From NCBI GenBank assembly GCA_017745115.1, contig JAGIAA010000048.1, forward strand, positions 1 through 16,290: DNA of 16,290 nt. Reading direction: 5' to 3'. Both the position numbers and the translations under genes were made by a program. Shown here in pieces: positions 1 through 6,582 of this stretch (position 1 is the first letter of the stretch; every line of letters starts with the position of its first letter). This DNA comes from Sphingobium sp. GTDB lineage: Bacteria; Pseudomonadota; Alphaproteobacteria; Sphingomonadales; Sphingomonadaceae. The notes under the pieces are model-generated. The model was not told the DNA's origin and did no database searches. It saw only the letters and a program-made list of their open reading frames with translations.

Positions 1-2
1 TC

Positions 3-422
3 GACAGCCGCTTCCAGCCCTGCAACTTCGTCGAGTTGATGCCGCGCCTGCTCGAGAAGGTGCGCAAGGTGATGAAGATCGCCAAGGAGCCGATCTCCCT
101 CGAAACGCCGATCGGCGACGAGGAAGACAGCCACCTGGGCGATTTCATCGAGGACAAGAACGCGATCATCCCCGTGGATGCGGCCATCCAGGCCAATCTT
201 AAGGAGACGGTCACCCGCGTTCTCGCCAGCCTCACCCCCCGCGAGGAGCGCGTGCTGCGCATGCGCTTCGGCATCGGCATGAACACCGACCACACGCTCG
301 AGGAAGTCGGCCAGCAATTCTCGGTGACGCGCGAGCGTATCCGCCAGATCGAGGCCAAGGCACTGCGCAAGCTCAAGCACCCGTCGCGCAGCCGCAAAAT
401 GCGGAGTTTCCTCGACCAGTGA
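3..422 (+). CDS. rpoD: RNA polymerase primary sigma factor RpoD, C-terminal part (5' end cut off by window)
   Basis: This is the 3' end of the housekeeping sigma-70 factor, which directs RNA polymerase to -35/-10 promoters. The protein runs from the end of sigma region 3 ([20 protein letters not shown]) through the [14 protein letters not shown] segment to region 4. Region 4 shows [16 protein letters not shown] and the helix-turn-helix [20 protein letters not shown], which binds the -35 element. It ends in the usual [17 protein letters not shown], so the C-terminus is intact, with stop TGA at 420-422. The frame is open to base 3. However, the residues encoded before about base 51 do not match the conserved RpoD sequence that normally precedes LEKVRKV (usually of the form EELAERL.MPLEKV). 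Identity from base 51 on is certain; the first 50 bases are doubtful. Confidence 0.95.
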   Translation, partial: DSRFQPCNFVELMPRLLEKVRKVMKIAKEPISLETPIGDEEDSHLGDFIEDKNAIIPVDAAIQANLKETVTRVLASLTPREERVLRMRFGIGMNTDHTLEEVGQQFSVTRERIRQIEAKALRKLKHPSRSRKMRSFLDQ

Positions 423-440
423 TTTTTTTCGCGCCCCTCC

Positions 441-465
441 GGAACCGTTTGGAAGGCCGCGCGTT
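441..465 (+). promoter_or_regulatory. candidate EcfG (general stress sigma) promoter
   Basis: GGAAC at 441-445 and CGTT at 462-465 are separated by exactly 16 bases. This fits the GGAAC-N16/17-CGTT consensus known for the alphaproteobacterial general stress sigma factor EcfG. It lies 18 bases after the rpoD stop and points toward a non-coding region that ends in a strong terminator, so it would drive a short transcript starting near 472. It is a motif match only and could be chance. Confidence 0.45.
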
Positions 466-471
466 ATCGCT

Positions 472-566
472 TCTCCAGATGATGAAAATCTCTGGCGATG
501 AGACAGTCTTCGAGAGTTCGAAGATGTCATCAGGGGCCCCGACGCCGTATGGCGCCGGGGCTTTTG
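472..566 (+). ncRNA. candidate small RNA (about 95 nt) downstream of rpoD
   Basis: This is inferred from architecture, not from a known RNA family. An EcfG-like promoter (441-465) is followed by three consecutive stem-loops. The first is CCAGA 475-479 paired with TCTGG 491-495. The second is TCTTCGA 507-513 with TCGAAGA 518-524 around a GAGT loop, extended by GACA 502-505 with TGTC 525-528 and one bulged G. The third is the intrinsic terminator 536-565. No credible reading frame fits: the longest local frame starts at 479 and runs straight through the terminator. Alternatively, the stretch is simply a long, structured 3' UTR of rpoD. Confidence 0.4.
536..565 (+). terminator. strong Rho-independent terminator after rpoD / candidate sRNA
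   Basis: GCCCCG (536-541) pairs with CGGGGC (556-561) and CGCC (543-546) with GGCG (551-554), with one A-C mismatch and a GTAT loop. TTTT follows at 562-565. It lies 113 bases after the rpoD stop, in front of the converging gene that ends at 592. Confidence 0.88.
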
Positions 567-591
567 CTTGTGCTCGCAGAAAGATTGTCGG

Positions 592-1152
592 CTAGGACTG
601 CTCGCTTCGGCTCGCCGACCAGAAGCACGCTGCCGAGATCAGCCAGATCGCGCCGAAGAAGCCGCTCAGCACCAGTACGCCGAGTGCACCCCTCGGCGCC
701 AGCGCCGTCGATGGCGCAGTCGCAATGACGACGCCCAGCAGTAACTGGGTAAGGCCAACGCCGAGCATCGCGCGCCATAGGCCGTCGGCCCGGGCGCGTG
801 CGGCAAAGACGCTGACGATCGCCGTGATCACGATCCCGAAGAAACTGAGATTCACGGGATTGTCCTCGCCGACGATGCCGACCGCCAGGTTGATCCAGAC
901 CAGCAGGAAGGACGCGACCAGCGCAAGCGCGGTCCCGATACGATAGGTCGCGCTCGCCGATCGCCTCGCCGCGAATTCATAGATGAGCAGCAGGCTGCCG
1001 ATGACCGTGCCGAACATCACGAAGGATTCCGGCCGCCAGTTCCACTCGTCGCTGATCTGCATCATGATCGCCGGGATCGTCAGCAACACGCCCGCCGCTG
1101 CCCAGCGCGCAATCCGCCACCGGTTCCATCCCATTGCCGCGTCTGCCGTCAT
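592..1152 (-). CDS. six-helix integral membrane protein of unknown function
   Basis: A protein of 186 residues, almost entirely hydrophobic. I count about six membrane helices, near residues 14-33, 43-62, 72-94, 103-118, 124-146 and 156-180. The segment WINLAVGIVGEDNPVN (86-101), between helices 3 and 4, is the only obvious motif; I recall similar W-N-AVGIIG-EDNP-N motifs in other small bacterial membrane proteins but no named function. There is no signal peptide beyond the first helix and no catalytic motif. The start is ATG at 1150-1152, backed by GGAGG (1160-1164 on the minus strand) at normal spacing. It is divergent from the winged-helix membrane regulator, with 85 bases between the starts, so it may be a target of that regulator (inference). 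It converges on the rpoD terminator. Confidence 0.8.
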   Translation of the reverse strand: MTADAAMGWNRWRIARWAAAGVLLTIPAIMMQISDEWNWRPESFVMFGTVIGSLLLIYEFAARRSASATYRIGTALALVASFLLVWINLAVGIVGEDNPVNLSFFGIVITAIVSVFAARARADGLWRAMLGVGLTQLLLGVVIATAPSTALAPRGALGVLVLSGFFGAIWLISAACFWSASRSEQS

Positions 1153-1199
1153 GCTCTTGCCTCCATTCGGATTTGAGGCTTTACGCTACCGCCCAGCCG

Positions 1200-1215
1200 C
1201 ATGAGCGGCATGAGC
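1200..1215 (+). promoter_or_regulatory. tandem CATGAGC repeat in divergent intergenic region, possible operator
   Basis: CATGAGC occurs at 1200-1206 and again at 1209-1215, a 9-base period, just before the regulator's start codon. OmpR/PhoB-type winged helices usually bind tandem direct repeats, with a period nearer 11 bases. Binding by the neighbouring regulator is only a guess. Confidence 0.2.
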
Positions 1216-1237
1216 AAGCTGTGAGATTTTGCTGAAA

Positions 1238-2308
1238 ATGGGCGCCGACCGCTTCCAGTTCGGGGACTTCACGCTCGACGCCGTCGACCGGCGGTTGCTG
1301 CGCGCCGGCCATCCCGTGGAACTTGGCAGCCGCTATTTCGACGCCCTGCTGCTCCTGCTCGGTGAGCCCGGGAAGCTGGTCTCCAAGGATCGCTTCATGG
1401 ACGAGATCTGGCAGGGCGTGCCGGTGACCGACGAAGCACTCACGCAATGCATCCGGACGCTGCGCCGCCAGCTCGGCGACGATGCGGCGCGGCCGCGTTT
1501 CATCGAGACCGTGCCCAAGCACGGCTATCGCTTCGTGGGCGCCGTCCGACTCCTGGGTAGGGCCCCGACCCCCGTGCCCGCCGCATCGTATAACGACTGG
1601 CTGCCGCGCCTGCTCTTCATCGGCGGCGCAGGCATAATCGGCGGCGGGATTGCCGGCATATTGGGTGGCCTGCTCTATGGCTTCGGCGTGAACGCACAGA
1701 CCATGCAGCCCGCGATGGGGTCGGCCTCCGTCCTGTTCGTCCTCCTGGCGATCAACCTGCTGGTTGGCCTGGCTGGAGGCGCAGGCGTCGGTTTCGGGCT
1801 CGCCATCTCGGAACTTGCCCTCCCCCAACGCTGGCACTGGAGCATGATCGGCGGGGCCGCCGGCGGGTTTGCGATCGGTGCAGCGGCCAAGCTGATCGGC
1901 CTGGACGCGTTTCGCCTGTTTCTCGGGCATCCGCCGGCCAGCATGACCGGTGCCCTGGAAGGCGCCTTGCTCGGCGCCGCCATCGGCCTGGCTACGTGGC
2001 TGGCGCGCCATCAAACGGCGACGCTCGGTCGCAGCATGATCCGGGGCGGCCTGGCGGCGGGCATCGCCGGCCTCCTCGTGCCCGTGCTGGGCGGCAGGCT
2101 GCTGGGCGGAAGCCTTGACCTGCTGTTGCAGCAATTTCCGGATGCCGGTTTCCGGCTCGATTCCGTGGGCGCCATGTTCGGCGAAACCGGCTTTGGCCCC
2201 GTCAGCCAGGCCGTCACCGCCGCAACCGAAGGCGCGCTCTTCGGTGCCTGCCTCCTTGGCGCCATCTTCCTCGCGCGCCAGGCTCTTGATTCCAAGGACC
2301 GCGCCTGA
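1238..2308 (+). CDS. membrane-bound winged-helix transcriptional regulator (OmpR/PhoB-type DNA-binding domain fused to a polytopic membrane domain)
   Basis: A protein of 356 residues. Residues 6-104 form an OmpR/PhoB-type winged helix (Trans_reg_C): the RYFDALLLLLGEPGKLVSKDR and ALTQCIRTLRRQLGD helices and the closing FIETVPKHGYRFVG strand are textbook. After a Pro-rich linker, about six Gly-rich membrane helices follow, near 122-150, 163-191, 201-221, 236-256, 266-290 and 326-347. Helices 4 and 6 carry near-copies, EGALLGAAIG (241-250) and EGALFGACLLG (331-341), each with a Glu in the membrane. CadC/ToxR-type regulators share the N-terminal domain but have one helix and a large periplasmic sensor; here there is no soluble sensor, so the membrane domain itself probably senses (inference). 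ATG 1238 is preferred; TTG 1229 would add three residues, and neither has a good ribosome binding site. The next gene follows directly, implying one operon. Confidence 0.85.
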   Translation: MGADRFQFGDFTLDAVDRRLLRAGHPVELGSRYFDALLLLLGEPGKLVSKDRFMDEIWQGVPVTDEALTQCIRTLRRQLGDDAARPRFIETVPKHGYRFVGAVRLLGRAPTPVPAASYNDWLPRLLFIGGAGIIGGGIAGILGGLLYGFGVNAQTMQPAMGSASVLFVLLAINLLVGLAGGAGVGFGLAISELALPQRWHWSMIGGAAGGFAIGAAAKLIGLDAFRLFLGHPPASMTGALEGALLGAAIGLATWLARHQTATLGRSMIRGGLAAGIAGLLVPVLGGRLLGGSLDLLLQQFPDAGFRLDSVGAMFGETGFGPVSQAVTAATEGALFGACLLGAIFLARQALDSKDRA

Positions 2309-2926
2309 ATGTCGGTGCCGCACGCCGTCAGCAGCATTGTCCCGATCGCGCATCTGGCGTCTTATGGCCTTGCCGGGGCCTTCGTGCTCGCCCTGCTCGA
2401 GCGGCTCATCCCCGTCGTCCCGTCCTACGGCCTCTTCATTTTTCTCGGCAGCGCACTCGTAGGCCAGCCGCTGGACCTCGTGCCGCTGATCCTGGTGACG
2501 ACCATCGCGTCGACGCTGAGCGCCATCTGCTGGTATGGCATTGGCCATGCGCTCGGCGAAGAGCGCACGCATGCCCTTGTAAAGCGCTATGGCCGCTACG
2601 TCGGCCTCAAGGAATCCGTCTATCTCTCGCTCGCCGGGCGCTACACCCGCAATGCTTTCATCGCGACCTTCATGGGCCAGACAATCCCCGTCGTGCGCTG
2701 CTACCTCTCCCTGCCCGCAGGTATCCTCGCCTTGCCGCTCGCCACGTTCGCACTAGCTGTCCTCATTGGCAGCTCGCTCTGGGTCGGTCTTTTCACCGCC
2801 ATGGGCTACGGCCTTCATGTCCTCGGCTGGGATCCGCTCGTCGCGACGCTGATCGCCGTGGTCGCCCTCATCACGATCGAAGGTGGATTGGCCTGGTTCC
2901 TGTCCAAGCGTAACCACACGGTCTGA
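2309..2926 (+). CDS. DedA family (VTT/SNARE-associated domain) membrane protein
   Basis: A protein of 205 residues, a typical DedA length. DedA proteins are polytopic inner-membrane proteins linked to proton motive force homeostasis and flipping of lipid carriers such as undecaprenyl phosphate. Visible family features are ERLIPVVPSYGLFIFLG (31-47, the re-entrant region with the conserved Glu), WYGIGHALGE (75-84), and F-MGQTIPVVRCYLSLPAGI (121-139), the DedA signature ending in an essential Arg (R130). In the usual form of this signature (F-x-R-F-x-P-x-x-R) two arginines occur; the first is Gln124 here. Hydrophobic helices follow at about 140-170 and 176-198. The ATG immediately follows the stop of the upstream regulator (TGA then ATG, no gap), which indicates translational coupling. 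The family is confident; the transported substrate is not known. Confidence 0.9.
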   Translation: MSVPHAVSSIVPIAHLASYGLAGAFVLALLERLIPVVPSYGLFIFLGSALVGQPLDLVPLILVTTIASTLSAICWYGIGHALGEERTHALVKRYGRYVGLKESVYLSLAGRYTRNAFIATFMGQTIPVVRCYLSLPAGILALPLATFALAVLIGSSLWVGLFTAMGYGLHVLGWDPLVATLIAVVALITIEGGLAWFLSKRNHTV

Positions 2927-3114
2927 GCTGAAATCCGATCGATCTGGCGCACACCCGAAACGCTTCGTCCCGATGTCCCAAAATCGGTCAGATTTTCGCG
3001 GAAATCCAGGCCTTCGCTCGCAGTTGCATCAATGCCTTCTTAACCGCCCGCGCGATATCCCGGCGACGGGGACGACTTCGCTCAGCAACGGGCGGAGAAG
3101 TTTGAAGGTTCGCA

Positions 3115-3792
3115 ATGGACAGATTGTCCCGCTCATCTGCGTCGTCGGACGTCGCTAATCTCTTTGTCGAACTGCTCGGCAACGAAGGCACCGCCGTGCA
3201 TCCTTATTGCGGGCCGGTCGTCCATGGCGACCGCCAGTCCTTCGTGCGCGACCTCGTCGACTTTGCCGACTTCGTCCATCTCGTGACCTTGCTGCACGGG
3301 CAGATTCCGGGCCTCATCGATCATGCTGCCTCGCGCACGGTCGAGGTCTCGGCGCGCGCCTGGCTGCTCCAGTCGCTCGAGGCCTTTGCGGTCGAGCGCG
3401 AATATCTCGGCAAGCTCTGCGTCGCCGTCGGGCCGCTGCCCAGCACCAGCGGCCATCACGAGACGAGCACGATCATCGCCCAGCAGCGTCACGCGGTCGA
3501 GATGCTCGCCCTGTCCGATCGCCGCGGCTGCGCGCTCGGCACTGCCGTCGCGATGGTCCTCGAGTGGGATGCGATTCGGTCGGTCCTCGATGCCGGCGCG
3601 CTGCGCCTCGGCATTGAGCCGCCGGTCTGCCGTCTGCCGACCAAGACCGAGACGCTCAAATTGCTGGATGCCCTGCCCGAGCAGGACCGTATCGCGCGCG
3701 CCATGGGCTTCGGCGCGGGCCAGTTGCTCGGCCAGCACAACGGCATGTGGGACCTGCTCGAAGCCCGCGCGGAAATCCGTCGCAGCTATTGA
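3115..3792 (+). CDS. conserved-looking hypothetical protein, mainly helical, His-rich
   Basis: A soluble protein of 225 residues that I do not recognise with certainty; it resembles uncharacterised proteins known mainly from sphingomonads. Sequence character suggests mostly alpha helix, with no signal peptide or membrane helix. It carries several His and acidic residues in helical settings: H29, H37, H55, H61, H70, the GHHETST cluster at 113-119, H126 and E150. Metal binding or a ferritin-like bundle is possible, but no defining E-x-x-H motif stands out. The start ATG is supported by GAAGG at 3104-3108, six bases upstream. The 188-base gap from the DedA gene suggests its own promoter. It converges on the MCP-like gene. 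A 14-base tandem duplication begins exactly at its stop codon. Confidence 0.7.
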   Translation: MDRLSRSSASSDVANLFVELLGNEGTAVHPYCGPVVHGDRQSFVRDLVDFADFVHLVTLLHGQIPGLIDHAASRTVEVSARAWLLQSLEAFAVEREYLGKLCVAVGPLPSTSGHHETSTIIAQQRHAVEMLALSDRRGCALGTAVAMVLEWDAIRSVLDAGALRLGIEPPVCRLPTKTETLKLLDALPEQDRIARAMGFGAGQLLGQHNGMWDLLEARAEIRRSY

Positions 3793-3827
3793 GCCCCGTC
3801 CTCTGAGCCCCGTCCTCGTCGGGACGG
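3790..3827. repeat. 14-bp tandem duplication over a stop codon, plus short hairpin between convergent genes
   Basis: TGAGCCCCGTCCTC is present at 3790-3803 and again, unchanged, at 3804-3817. The first TGA is the stop codon of the upstream gene, and the second copy is out of frame with it. CCGTCC (3810-3815) can pair with GGACGG (3822-3827) around a six-base loop. No T-run follows on either strand, so it would be only a weak terminator. Confidence 0.6.
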
Positions 3828-3834
3828 CTGCACC

Positions 3835-5253
3835 TCAGATGAGATAGCCCAGTTCGTACAGGCCCCAGCGCCGTCCCGCGAAGTGCATCGGCACGAGCAC
3901 GCTGCGCAGCGCCCGATAGCGGCCGTCGCCTAGGTCCTGGCGGTAGGTGTAGAGGAAATAGTCGCCGTCATTGTCGAGCGCGTGGCGGGTCTGCCCATCC
4001 ATGAAGATCTGCCGATTGCGGCAAAATTCGGCGTTCCAGTCGCGCTTGCCCGCCTGCGGCAACTGGCTACGCTCGCTGATGTGCGTCGGCAGGAAACCGT
4101 TCATGTCGACCAGGCAGCAGCCCACGATCGCGTCGGCCCAGGCGCTGTGCACGTCGAACATCGGCCGCAGCCGCGCGTCGGCAAAGGGCACGAAACGCGT
4201 CATATATTGCGTGGGATCGGTGCCCTTGATCGGCTGGTAGTCGGTGTCGAACAGGTCGGCCTGCGTCAGTTCCCCTTCCTTGAGCGCTTCGGCGATGCGC
4301 GCGGCAACCTCTGCCGCGCCTTTTAGCGCCATGCCGATAAAGGGCGTGTTGCGCGTCGCCACGGCCTGATGGGCGATGCTGTTCAGCATGCCGTTCGCCT
4401 GGGTCTCGAGCCGGTCCAGCCGGTCGTGCGCGGTCTGGGCTTCGCGGGCGTTCTTGCTCGCGTCCGTGCAGAATTGCGCGAAGCCCTCGTCGAGCAAGGC
4501 GACCTTGCGCCCGCTCTCGTCATTGCACTCGGCCATGGCGGCCGAGCAGCGCTGGAACTCGGTGACCAGCACCGAAACCTGACCGATGGCATCGCGCAGC
4601 TTGTCGATATGGCCGCCGGTCTCGCGGCCCATGCTGATGCTCGACGCGACGCCGGAAATCAGCTCGCGCGCACTCATGTCGAGCTCGCCCAGCTGCTCCG
4701 AGACGGATGCAGTCGAGTCCGTGGCGCGATTGGCGAGGTGGCGGATCTCGTCCGCGACCACCTTGAAGCCCCTGGTCGCTTCCCCGCCCCGCGCGGCTTC
4801 CACGGCGGCATTGATCCCCAGCATGCGGGTCTGCCGGGCAATGGCGCCCAGTTCCTCGGAAATGGTGCCGACTGTGCCGATGATGTCGAGGAAGACGTGC
4901 AGCTTTTCCTCAAGCCCCGTCACATGGGAGACCAGCGCCGAGAAATCGTCGAGGCTGGCCGCCATGATCTCATTGCCCTGCGCAATGACATATTGGGCCT
5001 GGGCCGCGGTGCTCTGCAGCGCACTGTCTGCGGCGTTGCTCTTGGCCTGATTGGCGGCGAGCAGGGCCATCGAATCCTGAAGTTCCACAAGCCGCGCCGC
5101 GCCGCGCTGGATACGCTGGTTCAGGCTGCTGATGAAGCCGGCGGCATCACTGCACTGCAGCGCCATGTCGCCGCTGCGCTCACCGAGATCGGCCAGGGCG
5201 TGATCGCCCTCATACCCATTGGCGGATTCACTGATCCGATCCAATCTTGTCAC
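3835..5253 (-). CDS. soluble methyl-accepting chemotaxis-like signalling protein with C-terminal sensor-like domain
   Basis: A protein of 472 residues from the GTG start. The first 330 residues are mostly long helices. They contain the MCP hairpin tip: LGAIARQTRMLGINAAVEAARGGE (135-158) followed by ATRGFKVVADEIRHLANRA, matching the region that contacts CheA/CheW in chemoreceptors. There is no membrane segment, so it should be cytoplasmic. Residues 334-472 form a separate domain (LFDTDYQPIKGTDPTQY, CRNRQIFMDG, TYRQDLGDGRYRALRSV, GRRWGLYELGY) that I recall at the C-terminus of other alphaproteobacterial MCP-like proteins; it is probably sensory, ligand unknown. No che or flagellar genes are nearby. 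GTG 5253 is chosen because GAGG lies seven bases upstream; ATG 5277 would add 8 residues and TTG 5325 would add 24, neither with a ribosome binding site. Confidence 0.87.
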   Translation of the reverse strand: MTRLDRISESANGYEGDHALADLGERSGDMALQCSDAAGFISSLNQRIQRGAARLVELQDSMALLAANQAKSNAADSALQSTAAQAQYVIAQGNEIMAASLDDFSALVSHVTGLEEKLHVFLDIIGTVGTISEELGAIARQTRMLGINAAVEAARGGEATRGFKVVADEIRHLANRATDSTASVSEQLGELDMSARELISGVASSISMGRETGGHIDKLRDAIGQVSVLVTEFQRCSAAMAECNDESGRKVALLDEGFAQFCTDASKNAREAQTAHDRLDRLETQANGMLNSIAHQAVATRNTPFIGMALKGAAEVAARIAEALKEGELTQADLFDTDYQPIKGTDPTQYMTRFVPFADARLRPMFDVHSAWADAIVGCCLVDMNGFLPTHISERSQLPQAGKRDWNAEFCRNRQIFMDGQTRHALDNDGDYFLYTYRQDLGDGRYRALRSVLVPMHFAGRRWGLYELGYLI

Positions 5254-5257
5254 CCCG

Positions 5258-5264
5258 CCCCCTC
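5258..5264 (-). promoter_or_regulatory. ribosome binding site favouring a GTG start for the MCP-like gene
   Basis: The minus strand reads GAGGGGG here, with the GAGG core seven bases before GTG at 5251-5253. The in-frame ATG at 5275-5277 has no purine-rich site upstream. This decides for the shorter, 472-residue product. Confidence 0.5.
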
Positions 5265-5442
5265 GCGCTCGCAGCATAGATAATGCTGCTTCGCACAAAA
5301 GAGTTGGAACTGGGTAAAATTGCAAACGAAAAAATCAGATTCACGATGTTGAGGGGCGGCAAAGTGAGTCAGATTGGCCACTTGCCGCCTCGCGGGATGC
5401 GCCCTAGCCTCTCGACGACCGTACAGGAGAGCGCCGCACCTC

Positions 5443-6345
5443 ATGTCTCAACCGGACTCCGGCGCACCTGATCGGCGAGATCCGGCCACGGCGGGCGCGA
5501 CGCGTTTCGCGCGCATCCGTGCCCGGCTCGAAGCCTTCGAACCTCGACCGGGGCCGCAAAGCTGGCTGTACGAATTCCTGCTCTTTGGCTTCAAGCAGGG
5601 CTGGGCCTGCCTGTTCGGTGCGCTCATGCTGGCGCTCCTGCTCGGCACGCATTTCTTCTATCCGAAGGACGCGCCGCTCGCCCGCTACGACTTTCTGACG
5701 CTCGCTGCCATCGCCATCCAGGCCGGCATGCTGATCTTCCGGCTCGAAACCTGGCGCGAAGCCTGCGTGATTGCCGTCTTCCACCTCGTCGGCACCGTCA
5801 TGGAGCTGTTCAAAACCAACGCCGGCTCATGGGAATATCCCGAAGGGGGCGTGCTGCACATCGGCGCGGTCCCGCTTTTCTCCGGCTTCATGTATGCCGC
5901 GGTCGGCAGCTACATCGCCCGGATCTGGCGTATCTTCCGTATCCGGCTCGACCCCTATCCGCCGCTCTGGACCACGGCGGTCCTCGCCGCCGCTATCTAT
6001 GTGAACTTTTTCGCGCATCACTGGCTGCCCGACATGCGCATCGGACTTTTCGTGGCGACCGCCCTGCTCTTCTGGCGCGCCCGCTTCCATTTCACGCCGT
6101 TTCGCCAGGAGCGCTGGATGCCAGTGCTGCTCGGCTTCTTTCTCGTCGCGCTGTTCATCTGGCTGGCCGAGAATATCGGCACCTTCGCCCATGCCTGGAA
6201 CTATCCGAGCCAGCGCGACGGCTGGCACATGGTTTCCATCACCAAGCTGGGCGCCTGGTATCTGCTGATGATCATCAGTGTCGTGCTGGTGTCGTTGCTC
6301 CATGGAGCCGACCCCGCGGGCGACAGCCCTGACAAACAGAAATAA
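5443..6345 (+). CDS. DUF817 family integral membrane protein
   Basis: A protein of 300 residues that I recognise as DUF817 (COG3739, related to B. subtilis YoaT), a family of unknown function. A cytoplasmic N-terminus of about 40 residues precedes roughly eight hydrophobic helices. Conserved-looking features are WLYEFLLFGFKQGWACLFG (41-59), FHLVGTVMELFKT (113-125), GSWEYPE (128-134), PLFSGFMYAAVGSY (144-157), NFFAHHWLPD (188-197) and ENIGTFAHAWNYPSQ (243-257). The polar His, Glu and Trp residues beside the helices suggest an enzyme or transporter active site, but no reaction is known. The start at ATG 5443 is chosen over the longer open frame because AGGAG sits at 5425-5429, although its 13-base spacing is long. 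The 189-base gap to the divergent MCP-like gene should hold both promoters. Confidence 0.88.
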   Translation: MSQPDSGAPDRRDPATAGATRFARIRARLEAFEPRPGPQSWLYEFLLFGFKQGWACLFGALMLALLLGTHFFYPKDAPLARYDFLTLAAIAIQAGMLIFRLETWREACVIAVFHLVGTVMELFKTNAGSWEYPEGGVLHIGAVPLFSGFMYAAVGSYIARIWRIFRIRLDPYPPLWTTAVLAAAIYVNFFAHHWLPDMRIGLFVATALLFWRARFHFTPFRQERWMPVLLGFFLVALFIWLAENIGTFAHAWNYPSQRDGWHMVSITKLGAWYLLMIISVVLVSLLHGADPAGDSPDKQK

Positions 6346-6427
6346 GGATTTTCTGCCTGCACCGTCCGTCCCGCGAGCATCAGTTCAAGACGAACCGGGG
6401 CTTTCGGTCGACGAAACGCACCTTTTC

Positions 6428-6494
6428 GACTCAACTGGTCCCGATCCTGATTCGGCTCGTCGCAAAGAGAGACGCCCCGGGATTCAGGGGATTC
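6428..6494. promoter_or_regulatory. cluster of four GANTC (CcrM methylation) sites
   Basis: GACTC 6428-6432, GATTC 6449-6453, GATTC 6481-6485 and GATTC 6490-6494 lie in the 237-base gap before the gene at 6583. Alphaproteobacteria methylate GANTC with the cell-cycle methyltransferase CcrM, and such sites in promoters can couple transcription to replication. The rest of this gap holds no gene, and I see no convincing -35/-10 pair. Confidence 0.35.
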
Positions 6495-6582
6495 CGCTTC
6501 TATGGTAGCCAATCTCCTCAAAAGAGGATGCCTGACCGGAACACAAAAAGGAGCCATTCGCAGTCGCACCAAGGGGGACATC

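Noticed and set aside
498..728. Plus-strand 76-codon frame after rpoD, and a 38-codon frame from ATG 479
   Set aside because: Both run through the strong terminator at 536-565 and show no ribosome binding site or protein-like composition.
1181..2572. Long minus-strand open frame opposite the regulator and DedA genes
   Set aside because: It spans two recognised genes on the other strand and translates into hydrophilic low-complexity sequence.
5304..5326. Possible sigma-54 promoter (TTGGAAC ... TTGCA)
   Set aside because: The GG and GC elements are 14 bases apart instead of 10, so the spacing is wrong.
6538..6560. GGAAC before the gene at 6583 as an EcfG promoter
   Set aside because: At 16 bases spacing the -10 position reads CGCA rather than CGTT.
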